From: Streptomyces sp. yr375
GTDB lineage: Bacteria > Actinomycetota > Actinomycetes > Streptomycetales > Streptomycetaceae
DNA: 64,000 nucleotides
Assembly (NCBI RefSeq): GCF_900110755.1
Contig: NZ_FOFF01000009.1
Coordinates: forward strand, 62,001-126,000
Reading direction: 5' to 3'
Below the pieces are notes generated by a model. It was not told the origin of the DNA. It did not search any database and saw nothing but the letters and a program-made list of their open reading frames with translations. This document shows, piece after piece, positions 35,130 to 50,988 of the stretch (position 1 is the stretch's first letter; every line of letters starts with the position of its first letter). A program made the position numbers and the translations under genes.

Positions 35130-35986
35130 GTGGCATGAGTGGCACGAGCAGCACGAACGGCATGAGTCTGCGGGGAAAGACGGTGATCGTGACGGGCGCG
35201 GCGCGCGGTGTCGGCCGTGCCTGCGCCGAACGCCTCGCCGCCGCCGGCGCCGACCTGGTGCTGGTCGACATCGCCGACGATCTCCCTCTCGTCCCCTACC
35301 CGCTCGGCACCGAGGGCCAGTTGGCCCACACGGAGAAGCTGTGCCGGGCACATGGCGCCACCGTCCTCTCCTGCCCGGCCGACGTCCGTGACCTCCGTGC
35401 GGTCGAGGCGGCGGTCGCCACGGCCGTCCAGCGCTTCGGACGCGTCGACGCGGTGGTGAACAACGCCGGTATCGCCGCGCCCTCGGGCAAGGCGGTCCAC
35501 GAGATCGGCGAGGACGAGTGGACCGTCATGCTCGACGTCGACCTCTTCGGCGCGTGGCGCATGACGCGGGCGGTCGGCGAGGTGATGGCACGGCAGCGCT
35601 CCGGCAGCATCGTCAACATCTCCTCCACCGCCGGACTGGTCGGCTACCGCAACTTCGCCGCCTACGTCACGGCCAAACACGGCCTGATCGGCCTGACCCG
35701 CGCCGCCGCCCTCGACTACGCACCGCTCAAGGTACGCGTGAACGCGGTCTGCCCGGGGTCGGTACGGGACGACCCGGTACTCGAGGGCCGCATGCTCTCC
35801 GAGATAGCCAAGTCCCTGGACGTACCCGTCGCCGAACACGAGGAACTCTTCGTGCAGTCCCAGCCGACGAACGAACTGGTGGAGGCGGGCGACGTCGCAG
35901 AAGCGGTGCTTTGGCTGGTCAGCGACGCCTCCCGAGGCGTCACCGGCAGCGTCGTCACCGTCGACGGCGGCTTCACCGCCAAGTAG
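35126..35986 (+). CDS. Short-chain dehydrogenase/reductase with mycofactocin-type insert
   Basis: 286 residues. Cofactor loop TGAARGVGRACAERL, NNAG, catalytic Ser in VNISSTAGLVG, YVTAKHG. An extra stretch after the second strand (DIADDLPLVPYPLGTEGQLA) is typical of SDRs with tightly held NAD that rely on mycofactocin. ATG 35126 overlaps the thioesterase stop (ATGA). Its substrate is unknown. It could oxidise or reduce the aminoacyl group on the neighbouring carrier, or be a second ketoreductase. The call as SDR is firm; the mycofactocin link is suggested only by the insert. The repeat array starts about 40 bp after its stop. Confidence 0.8.
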   Translation: MSGMSGTSSTNGMSLRGKTVIVTGAARGVGRACAERLAAAGADLVLVDIADDLPLVPYPLGTEGQLAHTEKLCRAHGATVLSCPADVRDLRAVEAAVATAVQRFGRVDAVVNNAGIAAPSGKAVHEIGEDEWTVMLDVDLFGAWRMTRAVGEVMARQRSGSIVNISSTAGLVGYRNFAAYVTAKHGLIGLTRAAALDYAPLKVRVNAVCPGSVRDDPVLEGRMLSEIAKSLDVPVAEHEELFVQSQPTNELVEAGDVAEAVLWLVSDASRGVTGSVVTVDGGFTAK

Positions 35987-36022
35987 ACGCCGACTTCGAT
36001 CCAGCTTGCGTGGCGACGGCAA

Positions 36023-36864
36023 CGGACTCACGGGTGGGGCCGGCTTGGGTTCGCGGCGGCGGCCACGGACTCGCGTGGGTTCGGTCCGAGTTCGCGGCGG
36101 CGGTGTCAAACCCGGACAGGTCTGGCCTGAGTTCGCGGTAGCGGCCACGGACTCGCATGGGTCCGGCCTGGGGTCGCGGCGAGGGCAACGGACTCGCATG
36201 GGTTCGGCCTGAGTTCGCGGTAGCGGCCACGGACTCGCATGGGTCCGGCCTGGGGTCGCGGCGAGGGCAACGGACTCGCATGGGTTCGGCCTGAGTTTGC
36301 GGCAGCGCCAGCGGCCTCGAACTCGCATGGGTTCGGTCCGAGTTCGCGGCGGCGGTGTCAAACCCGGACAGGTCTGACCTGAGTTGCAGCAGCGGCTTCG
36401 AACCCGAAGAAGGCCAATTTGAGTTCGCATTACCGGCTCCGAACCCGCACAGGGTGGACCCGAGTTCGCGGCGACGACCTCGAACTTACGCAGGGCCAGA
36501 CCGAGTTCGCGGTGCCGGCCTCAAAACCGCACACCGGCAGTCTCAAACCCGTACCGGCAGTTCCGAGCTCGCGGCACCAGCCTCAAGCTCGCGCAGTGGC
36601 AGTACCGGGCTCGCGGCGGCAGTCACGGGCTCGCGCAGCGGTAGTTCCGAGCTTGCGCGGCGGCAGCCTGAAGCTCGTGCAGCGGCAGTACCGGGCTCGC
36701 GGCGGCAGCCACGGGCTTGCCCAGCGGTAGTACCGAGTTCGCGGCGGCAGCCACGAGTTCGTGCACCGGTAGTTCCGAGCACGGCGTCAGCCAGCAGCTC
36801 GCGCAGCGGTAGTACCGAGTTCGCGGCGGCAGCCACGGGCTCGTGCAGCGGTAGCAGTAAGCCC
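36023..36864. repeat. Array of about twenty 41-bp tandem repeats
   Basis: Direct repeats fill the whole 900-bp spacer between the SDR and the stand-alone NRPS. From 36066 to 36271 the units start exactly every 41 bp (36066, 36107, 36148, 36189, 36230, 36271); the last third has 40-44 bp units. Units at 36148 and 36230 are identical. Each unit splits into two related halves of about 20 bp, each built around GAGTTCGCGG or GACTCGCATGGG. A stretch around 36076-36130 recurs nearly unchanged about 36328-36385, a sign of segmental duplication. There are no spacers, so it is not CRISPR. Open frames through it are repeat artefacts because 41 is not a multiple of three. Confidence 0.9.
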
Positions 36865-36886
36865 GCACATCAGACAGGGAGCCAAG

Positions 36887-39800
36887 ATGTCAGCGGTCCT
36901 GACCGCCTACGAGTCATACAACGGCCTTTCGCCCACCGAGCGTTCCAGGAACCTGGACCACCACGCGATCGTCCTCTCCGGCGGTCCGCGCGTGGACCCG
37001 CAGGCCCTTGCCGAGCGCCTGCGGGACGTCGTCGCCGGGTGCCCCGTGCCCGATGAGCGGGACCTCTGCTCGGTGCTGCGGGACGGTGTCGAGGAACCCC
37101 GGGCGGTGTGGCTGGAGACGGTGCCGTACCCGGCGGACGACCCCCGGGCGGTGCGGACGCTGCACCGGGAACTGCTGCGGCCGGTACCCCGGTTCGGCCC
37201 CGCGCCGGTGCGTCTCGTGGTGCTGCGCTGCGAGGACGGCGACCGGCTCGTGTTCAGCGCGGCCCGCCGGTGTCTCGACCGGGCGTCCCTCACCTCGGTC
37301 GCCCGGGCCGTGACCGGCGGCCCCGACAGCCCGGTGCCCCGGCTGTGGTGGGACCTTCCGGCCACGGGACCGGACGCGGGCGCGGGCGCGGTCGCGGGCG
37401 GTGGTTCCGGCCGCCGCGCGGCGCACCGGTTCACTGCCCCCACGGCCCCTACCGCCCCGGGCGACCGGCACGCGCTCCGCGTCGCCCAGTTGGCCGCCGT
37501 CGCTTACACGGCGGCGCGCTACCTGGACCGTACCGATGCGACCGTGGGCGTCGTGCGGCGCCGTCACCGGAGCGCCGCGATCCTGGGGGCGTCGGAAGAA
37601 GCCGTGCCGGTGACCCTGGCCGGGGCCGACACGACGGGCGGGCTGCTCGCGCAGGCGGGGGACGCCCTCGACGACCTGGCCGGGTCCGCGGGTGACCAGG
37701 ATCAGGCCCGGGGTGGTCACGAGCGCGCGGCTTCGCGGATCGCCGTGGCGTTCGACGAGGAGAGCAGCCCCGACAGTGGCTCCAACGAGTCTTACTTTCC
37801 CGGCACTTGGCCCGGCTCGCCGCTCGTCGTGCACTGGCTCGGCGAAGGCGCCGACGGACTGGAAGCGGTGTGTCTCTTCGACGAGAGCCGCTACGGCAGG
37901 GACCTGGTCGAGCAGTTCTGCCGGCACCTGGCAGCCGTCCTCGGGCAGCTCCTCGACCTGCCGCCCGCGACGCCCGTGGACCGCCTGCGGATCCTGGACG
38001 ACGCCGAGGAGGCCGCGCTCCGGGAACTGGCGGACGGCGGTCCGCTCGACACCCGACCCCGCTGCGTCCACCGTGCCTTCGAGGAGGTCGCCGCCGCCCA
38101 GCCGGAGGCCGTCGCGGTCACCCACAAGCAGGAGGCGCTCACCTACCGGCAGTTGGACACCCGGGCCAACCGCTTCGCCCACGCGCTGCGCTCCCTCGGC
38201 GTGGAGCACGGCGACCGGGTCGGGGTCTGCATGGAACGCTCCACCGAGCTGGTGGTGGTGCTCCTGGCCGTGCTGAAGAGCGGCGCGGCGTACGTCCCCA
38301 TGGACGTCGGCTATCCCCTGGAGCGGCTCGCCTACACGGCGAAGGACGCCGGTCTGCGGCTCGTGATCGGCCCCGACGACACGTCCGATCCGGGCATCCC
38401 CGACGTCCGTACGGTGTCCGTCGCCGACCTGGCCCTGAGCGCCGAGCCGCAGCCGGACACCCCGGTGACCGACGGAACCGACCCGTCCGACCCCGGCCAG
38501 CCGGCGTACGTCATCTACACCTCCGGTACCACCGGTCACCCCAAGGGAGTGGTCGTCCCGCACCGGAACGTCACCGCGCTCGTCGACGCCACCCGCGCGG
38601 ACTTCGCGTTCTCGGCCGACGACGTGTGGTCGCAGTTCCACTCCGTCGCGTTCGACTTCTCCGTGTGGGAGATCTGGGGCTGCCTGCTGACCGGCGGCCG
38701 GCTGGTGCTCGTCCCGTACTTCGCGGCCAGGTCACCGGAGTCGTTCCTCGAACTGCTGGTGTCGGAGCGGGTGACCGTCCTCAACCAGACGCCCTCGGCG
38801 TTCGGCGAACTCGTCCGCAGCACGGAACACAGCGCGGAACAGAGCGTGGAACACAGCGCGGACCAGGAGAACGCGGCGGTGTCGGTCCGGCTGCTCGTCT
38901 TCGGCGGCGAGGCGCTGGACCCCCGCGTCCTGCGGCCCTGCCTGGACGCGCCCGGCTGGTCGCGGTGCCGTTTCGTCAACATGTTCGGCATCACCGAGAC
39001 CACGGTGCACGTCACGGCCCAGACCGTGACCCGGACCGAGATACTGCACGGCGACCGCTCGGTGGGCCGCCCGCTGCCCGGCTGGAGCGTCACCATCCGC
39101 GACCGGCAGGGCCGGCTGCTCCCGCGCGGCGTACGGGGCGAGATCCACGTCGGCGGGGCCGGAGTGGCCCTCGGCTACCTCGGCCGCCCCGAACTCACCG
39201 GCGAGCGCTTCCTCGCCGACCCCGTCACCGGCGGCCTCCGGTATCGCAGCGGCGACGGCGGCAGGCTGCTGCCCGACGGCCGTATCGAGCACCTGGGCCG
39301 ACTGGACAACCAGGTCAAGATACGCGGCTACCGCATCGAGACGGACGAGGTGCGGGCCGTCCTGCTGGAAGACCCGGCCCTGTCCGACGCCGTCGTGATC
39401 CCCGGCCCCGACAACGCCGGCGGTCTGCGGCTCGACGCCTATCTGATCTTCCAGGAGGGCGCGGGAACGGCGTACGGCACGGCGGAGGTGCGCGACCGCG
39501 CCGCCAAGGTCCTGCCGCAGTACATGCTGCCCAGCACCTGGACGCCGATCTCCGAGACCCCCCGCACGATCAACGGAAAACTGGACGTCGCCAGACTCCC
39601 GGCCCCGCGCCCCGCGATGCCCGGCAACGCCCGCCCCGCCGACGAGGGTTCCGGACCCGAGACCTCCACATCCGACGCATCCGAGACCTCCGGATCCGCG
39701 CCGGAGGAGCAGTCCGGGCTGCTCGCGCAGGTGTGTGCGACCTGGAGCGAGGTGTTCGGGTTCACCGTCGCGCCCGACCACGACTTCTTCGGCATCGGCG

Positions 39801-39925
39801 GGAACTCGCTGCTCGCCACCCGGCTGTCGGCCGCCTTCCGGGAGAAGGGCCTGCCGCCCCTCCAGACCCGCGACATGTACCGCAACCCCACCCCGAGGGC
39901 GATCGCCGCACTGCTGGAACGGTGA
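36887..39925 (+). CDS. Stand-alone NRPS module C(degenerate)-A(Thr)-T
   Basis: 1012 residues. The first 430 have the size of a C domain, but the HHxxxDG site is replaced by SAARRCLDRAS, so condensation is not expected. The A domain is intact: YTSGTTGHPKG (about 543), GITETTVH, DGRIEHLGRLDNQVKIRGYR, and Lys in TINGKLDVARL (about 898). Pocket residues read by eye as D-F-W-N-V-G-M-V-H-K, one conservative change from the threonine code DFWNIGMVHK. T domain Ser in IGGNSLLATRL (about 973). ATG 36887 follows AGGGAG. Because the first A domain of AntC is damaged, this module probably supplies threonine in trans. A low-complexity stretch (STEHSAEQSVEHSADQ) lies at about residue 645. Confidence 0.88.
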   Translation: MSAVLTAYESYNGLSPTERSRNLDHHAIVLSGGPRVDPQALAERLRDVVAGCPVPDERDLCSVLRDGVEEPRAVWLETVPYPADDPRAVRTLHRELLRPVPRFGPAPVRLVVLRCEDGDRLVFSAARRCLDRASLTSVARAVTGGPDSPVPRLWWDLPATGPDAGAGAVAGGGSGRRAAHRFTAPTAPTAPGDRHALRVAQLAAVAYTAARYLDRTDATVGVVRRRHRSAAILGASEEAVPVTLAGADTTGGLLAQAGDALDDLAGSAGDQDQARGGHERAASRIAVAFDEESSPDSGSNESYFPGTWPGSPLVVHWLGEGADGLEAVCLFDESRYGRDLVEQFCRHLAAVLGQLLDLPPATPVDRLRILDDAEEAALRELADGGPLDTRPRCVHRAFEEVAAAQPEAVAVTHKQEALTYRQLDTRANRFAHALRSLGVEHGDRVGVCMERSTELVVVLLAVLKSGAAYVPMDVGYPLERLAYTAKDAGLRLVIGPDDTSDPGIPDVRTVSVADLALSAEPQPDTPVTDGTDPSDPGQPAYVIYTSGTTGHPKGVVVPHRNVTALVDATRADFAFSADDVWSQFHSVAFDFSVWEIWGCLLTGGRLVLVPYFAARSPESFLELLVSERVTVLNQTPSAFGELVRSTEHSAEQSVEHSADQENAAVSVRLLVFGGEALDPRVLRPCLDAPGWSRCRFVNMFGITETTVHVTAQTVTRTEILHGDRSVGRPLPGWSVTIRDRQGRLLPRGVRGEIHVGGAGVALGYLGRPELTGERFLADPVTGGLRYRSGDGGRLLPDGRIEHLGRLDNQVKIRGYRIETDEVRAVLLEDPALSDAVVIPGPDNAGGLRLDAYLIFQEGAGTAYGTAEVRDRAAKVLPQYMLPSTWTPISETPRTINGKLDVARLPAPRPAMPGNARPADEGSGPETSTSDASETSGSAPEEQSGLLAQVCATWSEVFGFTVAPDHDFFGIGGNSLLATRLSAAFREKGLPPLQTRDMYRNPTPRAIAALLER

Positions 39926-39979
39926 CCGCGTGACCGCTCCGACCCGTCAGGCCCTGCCGCCAAGAGAAAGGCCGTTCGC

Positions 39980-41302
39980 ATGCGACGCGTGCTGTGCCCC
40001 GTGGAAAACCTTTACGTAGCCCAGCGAAGCAGGGCGGTCCTCTCCTGTGTCCTGGACGGCCCCGTCGACCGGGCGGCCCTGTCCGCCGCGTTCGACGCGG
40101 TCACGGCGGAGCAGCCGCAGCTCCGGACGCGCATCGTCCCGGACGGCGACGGCGATGGCGGCGGTGACAGTGGCGGCCATGCCCTCGAACCGCTCCCGGA
40201 GGCCGAGTGGCCCCGGCTGCTGACCCGCACCGGGGGCGAGGAGGCCTACCTGGAGGAGGCCAACACCCCGCTGACGGTGGGCGGTCCGCTGACCCGGGCG
40301 GTCCTGGTGACCGACCCGGACTGCGACGCGCGGCGCCACACCCTGGTCCTGTCCGTCGACCACGTCGTCACCGACGGACACAGCGGGATCACCCTCCTCA
40401 ACACCCTCTGGGACCGCTACCGCGAGCTGGTCGAGGGAACCGAGGGAACAGAGGGAACCGAGGGCGCAGAGGCCGCCCGCCCGCCGGTGGCCGCGTTCGC
40501 CGAGCCCATCAGCACCCTGCTGCCCCCCGCGGACCCGGCCGACACGGCGAACCACCGCGACCAGCGAGCCGGGGACGTCGCCCGCCATCCGGTCGAACTC
40601 GTCCCCTACGACGTGAAGCCGACGGAGGAAGAACCCGAGGAACCGCACCGCATCGAGGTCCAGCGGCTGCGGCTCGACACCGCGCCGACCGCCGGACTGC
40701 GCGCGAGGGCGCGTACGGAGGGCGTGTCCGTGCACGCCCTGATCAGCGCCGCCCTGCTGCTCGCCGCCCGCCGCCGCATGGACGGCGCCGAACCGCGCCT
40801 CCTGGGCTGCACGTCACCGGTCGACCTGCGCTCGCGGCTGACGCCGCCGGTGTCCGCCGCCCTGATGATCCCCGCGGTCTCCATGAACCTCCAGACCCTG
40901 CCCGTCGGCAAGGAGACCGACATACTGGACCTGGCGCGTCAAGTGGGCGACGGGCTGCGGGAGTTCCTCGACCGGGGCGACCACTTCCGGGAGATGCGGA
41001 TCATGCCGTCGGCCCGCCGGTATCCGACGCTGCACCTCGGCACGGTCATCGTGACCAACATGGGCGCCGTGTCCGGCCCGCGCCTCCCGGCGGGCACGCG
41101 CGTCACCGACGTACGGCTCGTGCCCGGCCGTGAGCACTACTTCCCGCAGCTCGGCCGCAGCCCGATCCTGGCCTGCGTCACGACGTTCGACGGCCGCCTC
41201 GCCATCGAGTTCCCGCACCACACCGCCTGCTACAGCCGCCTGTTCATGCGGGAGTTGGCCGACGAGGTGCACGCGACCCTGCTCGCCCTCGCCGGGTCCT
41301 GA
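39980..41302 (+). CDS. Free condensation-fold acyltransferase (PapA-like)
   Basis: 440 residues of the condensation/BAHD-like acyltransferase fold. The active-site motif is VDHVVTDGHSG, keeping the catalytic His and the DG of HHxxxDG with the first His changed to Asp. It resembles free-standing PapA5-type O-acyltransferases. Two roles fit: moving threonine from the stand-alone module to the first T domain of AntC, or acylating the C8 hydroxyl of the dilactone (the AntB step, for which no other candidate is in the window). Low-complexity inserts (DGDGDGGGDSGG; EGTEGTEGTEGAE) come from short tandem repeats in the DNA. ATG 39980 has a modest AAAGG upstream. Confidence 0.72.
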   Translation: MRRVLCPVENLYVAQRSRAVLSCVLDGPVDRAALSAAFDAVTAEQPQLRTRIVPDGDGDGGGDSGGHALEPLPEAEWPRLLTRTGGEEAYLEEANTPLTVGGPLTRAVLVTDPDCDARRHTLVLSVDHVVTDGHSGITLLNTLWDRYRELVEGTEGTEGTEGAEAARPPVAAFAEPISTLLPPADPADTANHRDQRAGDVARHPVELVPYDVKPTEEEPEEPHRIEVQRLRLDTAPTAGLRARARTEGVSVHALISAALLLAARRRMDGAEPRLLGCTSPVDLRSRLTPPVSAALMIPAVSMNLQTLPVGKETDILDLARQVGDGLREFLDRGDHFREMRIMPSARRYPTLHLGTVIVTNMGAVSGPRLPAGTRVTDVRLVPGREHYFPQLGRSPILACVTTFDGRLAIEFPHHTACYSRLFMRELADEVHATLLALAGS

Positions 41303-41318
41303 CGGAACCGGAACGTCC

Positions 41319-41364
41319 ACGGCCCCGGCCGTACCCACGTCATGGTGGGTAGGGCCGGGGCCGT
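41319..41364. terminator. Strong bidirectional terminator at the cluster junction
   Basis: ACGGCCCCGGCC (41319-41330) pairs with GGCCGGGGCCGT (41353-41364). After one G-G mismatch, TACCCAC pairs with GTGGGTA around a 6-nt loop, giving a 19-pair stem. It fills the 69-bp spacer between convergent genes and marks the boundary between the antimycin-type and piericidin-type halves. Confidence 0.85.
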
Positions 41365-41371
41365 CGGGGTG

Positions 41372-43195
41372 TCAGGACAGTTTGACGGCGGGACGGTAGA
41401 GGTCGAACCAGACGGCCAGGTCGAGGACCCGCTCGAACGCGTCGCGCACATCGCGCGCCACGGCCTCCGGCTTCCCGCGCACGGCCTCGGTGAGCGCCGC
41501 CCGGTCGAAGAACTCCACCGCGCGGTGGTCGTCGGACAGCAGCTCGCCGACCTGGCCCTGCACCTCCCGGACGTAGCTCAGCTCCTGCGTCAGCGGGTAG
41601 CCGGCCTTGACCCGGTCCGCCACCGAGGCGGGCAGCGTGTCGCGTACGGCGGCGCGCAGCAGGCTCTTCTCCCGGCCGTCGAACGTCTTCATCGACCACG
41701 GCGTGTTGAACACGTACTGCACGAGCCGGTGGTCGCAGATCGGCACCCGCACCTCCAGGCCGACCGCCATGCTCATCCGGTCCTTGCGGTCCAGCAACGT
41801 GCCGAGGGCGCTGGTCACATGGACGTAGCAGAACTCGCGCATCCGGCGTTCGTGCGCGTTCTCGCCGGGCAGCGGCGGGAGTTGGGCGACCGTGTCGGAC
41901 CAGCGCTGCGCCAGGTAGCCGGGCAGGTCCAGGGTGTCGTGCATCAGGGTCTGCTCGTAGAGCCGGGTGGGCACCAGGGGCGCCACCCAGGGGAACGTCG
42001 CGGCCTGCTGCACCTCCGGGACGTGGAACCAGGGGTAGCCGCCGAACATCTCGTCGGCGCCCTCGCCGGACAGGGCCACCGTCGAGTGCTCGCGGATCGC
42101 CTTGAACAGCAGGTAGAGGGAGTTGTCGCCCTCGCCGAAGCCGAACGGCATGTCGCGGGCCGCGATCACCGCCCGGCGTATCTCGGGGTCGGCGAGCTTC
42201 TGGTGGTCCAGCCGGATGTCGCTGTGCAGCGTGCCGACGTGGTCCACGACCTCGCGGGCGAACGGGGCGTCCGGCGAGCCGCGCAGCGCGTCCGCGTGGA
42301 AGTGGTCCGGCTGCTCGAAGTCGACCGTGAACGTCCTGGCCCGCTGCCCGTCCTCGGCCAGTCTGCGGGCGGCCAGCGCCGTCAGGGCGCTGGAGTCCAG
42401 TCCGCCGGAGAGCAGCAGGCACACCGGCACGTCCGCGACGAGCTGCCGGCTGACGCTGTCCTCCAGCAGCTCGCGGATCCGGCGTACCGTCGTCTCCGTG
42501 TCGTCGTGGTGCTCCTCGACCTCCAGCCGCCAGTAGACGCGCTCGCGCACGCCGCTGCGGTCGACGATCAGCATGGTGCCGGGCCTGACCTCCCGCATGC
42601 CCTTCCAGACGGCCCCGCCGGGCGTCTTGACGTACCCCATCATTTCCCGGAAGCCGTCCGCGTCGACCACGGCCTGCACGGCCGGGTGCGCGAGGATCGC
42701 CTTGGCCTCGGAGCCGAACAGGACGCCGTCCTCGGTCTCGTACACGTACAGCGGCTTGATGCCGAGCTGGTCGCGCAGCAGGACCAGGCGGTCGGTGCGG
42801 CCGTCCCAGATGCCCAGCGCGAACATGCCGAGGAGCCGGTCGGCGACCTCCTCGCCCCACTCCAGATAGCCGCGCAGCACGACCTCGGTGTCGCTGGAGG
42901 TGCGGAACTCGTGCCCACGGCGGCGCAGTTCGTCGCGCAGCTCGCGGAAGTTGTACGCCTCACCGCTGTACGTCAGCACCACCGGGCCGTCCGGGGTGTC
43001 CACCGTCATGGGCTGGACACCGCCCGCCAGGTCGATGATCGACAGCCGGCGGTGTCCCAGGGCGGCGTGCGGGGACACCCAGGTGCCGCCGGCGTCCGGG
43101 CCGCGGCAGACCATGGTGGCGGTCATCGCGTCAAGGGTGGGGCGTTCCCTCTCCAGGTCGTGCCGGAAGGCGATCCAGCCGACGATCCCACACAT
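41372..43195 (-). CDS. pieD: Asparagine synthase-like amidotransferase, PieD-like
   Basis: 607 residues. N-terminal glutaminase with Cys2 (MCGIVGWIA), then YNFRELRDELRRRGHEF and GMFALGIWD. The C-terminal ATP-pyrophosphatase domain has LLLSGGLDSSALTALAARRL (about residue 265) and a later LSGEGADEMFGGY. AsnB-type enzymes activate a carboxylate as AMP ester and make the amide. In piericidin biosynthesis PieD amidates the released beta,delta-diketo acid, whose ring closure gives the pyridone. The gene follows an SRPBCC gene and a TE-ended non-reducing PKS, exactly that context. ATG 43195 has AGGAGAGGA upstream. Full length, no missing motif seen. Confidence 0.85.
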   Translation of the reverse strand: MCGIVGWIAFRHDLERERPTLDAMTATMVCRGPDAGGTWVSPHAALGHRRLSIIDLAGGVQPMTVDTPDGPVVLTYSGEAYNFRELRDELRRRGHEFRTSSDTEVVLRGYLEWGEEVADRLLGMFALGIWDGRTDRLVLLRDQLGIKPLYVYETEDGVLFGSEAKAILAHPAVQAVVDADGFREMMGYVKTPGGAVWKGMREVRPGTMLIVDRSGVRERVYWRLEVEEHHDDTETTVRRIRELLEDSVSRQLVADVPVCLLLSGGLDSSALTALAARRLAEDGQRARTFTVDFEQPDHFHADALRGSPDAPFAREVVDHVGTLHSDIRLDHQKLADPEIRRAVIAARDMPFGFGEGDNSLYLLFKAIREHSTVALSGEGADEMFGGYPWFHVPEVQQAATFPWVAPLVPTRLYEQTLMHDTLDLPGYLAQRWSDTVAQLPPLPGENAHERRMREFCYVHVTSALGTLLDRKDRMSMAVGLEVRVPICDHRLVQYVFNTPWSMKTFDGREKSLLRAAVRDTLPASVADRVKAGYPLTQELSYVREVQGQVGELLSDDHRAVEFFDRAALTEAVRGKPEAVARDVRDAFERVLDLAVWFDLYRPAVKLS

Positions 43196-43207
43196 GTGCG
43201 TCCTCTC

Positions 43208-43275
43208 CTGCTGATGTGCTGATGTGCTGTTCGGTCGTTCTGTCCGGTCGTTCTGTCCGGTGTTCTGTCCGGGGC
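43208..43275. repeat. Short tandem repeats between pieC and pieD
   Basis: On the plus strand CTGATGTG occurs twice in tandem, followed by three copies of GTCGTTCTGTCCG-like 11-13-mers. They fill most of the 96-bp spacer upstream of pieD. No hairpin is evident, and the ribosome site of pieD lies just outside the repeats. Confidence 0.6.
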
Positions 43276-43291
43276 CGGGGCCGTACGAGGG

Positions 43292-43792
43292 TCAGTGGGT
43301 GGACGCCATGTGGGCCGGCAGGCCGCCGATGTGGGACTCGGCCGTCGGCTCCAGGACGAGCTTCTTCAGCACCGGCTTCATGAACGACCACGGGCGGTGC
43401 AGATCGCCGGCCCACTGCCAGGTGAGCCGGGAACCCTCCGGGGTGGACTCGACGACGTAGTCCTCCACGAGGCGCTTGAAGACGTTGTGGGTGCTGCCGA
43501 CGACCGTGAACGTCTTGCGGTGTCCCTCGTCCCAGCGGTAGAAGCGCTCGCGCAGCGCGAAGCCGCCGACGGTCTCCACCTCCCGGGTCGTGCCGACCCC
43601 GAACGGGCGGGGCGAGGTCCAGGTCAGCCGCTTCACGCCCTTCGTCCAGTGCGCCGGGCCGGAGTCGTCGGTCAGGGCCGCCCAGGTCTCCTCGGCCGGG
43701 TAGGGGACGTCGACGGTGCGGGTCAGGTAGACGGAGGCGGAGGTGAGGAGCGAGTCGTCGCACTCTTCGACCGGGTACCAGCGAGTTGTCAT
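43292..43792 (-). CDS. pieC: SRPBCC / START-fold protein, PieC-like
   Basis: 166 residues of the SRPBCC (polyketide cyclase/dehydrase, Bet v1-like) fold: VDVPYPAEETWAALTDD at the start, a central GVGTTREVETVGGF strand pair, and a long C-terminal helix region (HRPWSFMKPVLKKLVLEP). In piericidin clusters a small protein of this fold lies between the last PKS and the amidotransferase; its precise role in pyridone formation is less settled than that of PieD. ATG 43792 follows GGAAGGA. Gap to pieA6 is 47 bp, so it is in the same operon. Confidence 0.78.
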   Translation of the reverse strand: MTTRWYPVEECDDSLLTSASVYLTRTVDVPYPAEETWAALTDDSGPAHWTKGVKRLTWTSPRPFGVGTTREVETVGGFALRERFYRWDEGHRKTFTVVGSTHNVFKRLVEDYVVESTPEGSRLTWQWAGDLHRPWSFMKPVLKKLVLEPTAESHIGGLPAHMASTH

Positions 43793-43839
43793 CGGGGGGT
43801 GGTCCTTCCGGAACGGTTGGGTGGGGAGGGGGAGTTGGA

Positions 43840-50958
<7,119 letters not shown>

Positions 50959-50988
50959 GGTGGCGCCGTCCTCTCGGTTCCGCACGGG

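Noticed and set aside
35126..35986. 2,3-dihydroxybenzoate dehydrogenase (EntA) of a siderophore cluster
   Set aside because: No isochorismate synthase or DHB ligase genes; the insert after strand two is of mycofactocin type.
36023..36864. CRISPR array or repeat protein in the 41-bp array
   Set aside because: Units abut with no unique spacers, and 41 bp shifts the frame each unit, so open frames there are artefacts.
41372..43195. Glutarimide-type amidotransferase or lasso-peptide cyclase
   Set aside because: No dedicated ACP/loading genes, precursor peptide or protease; neighbouring SRPBCC protein and TE-ended non-reducing PKS fit piericidin.
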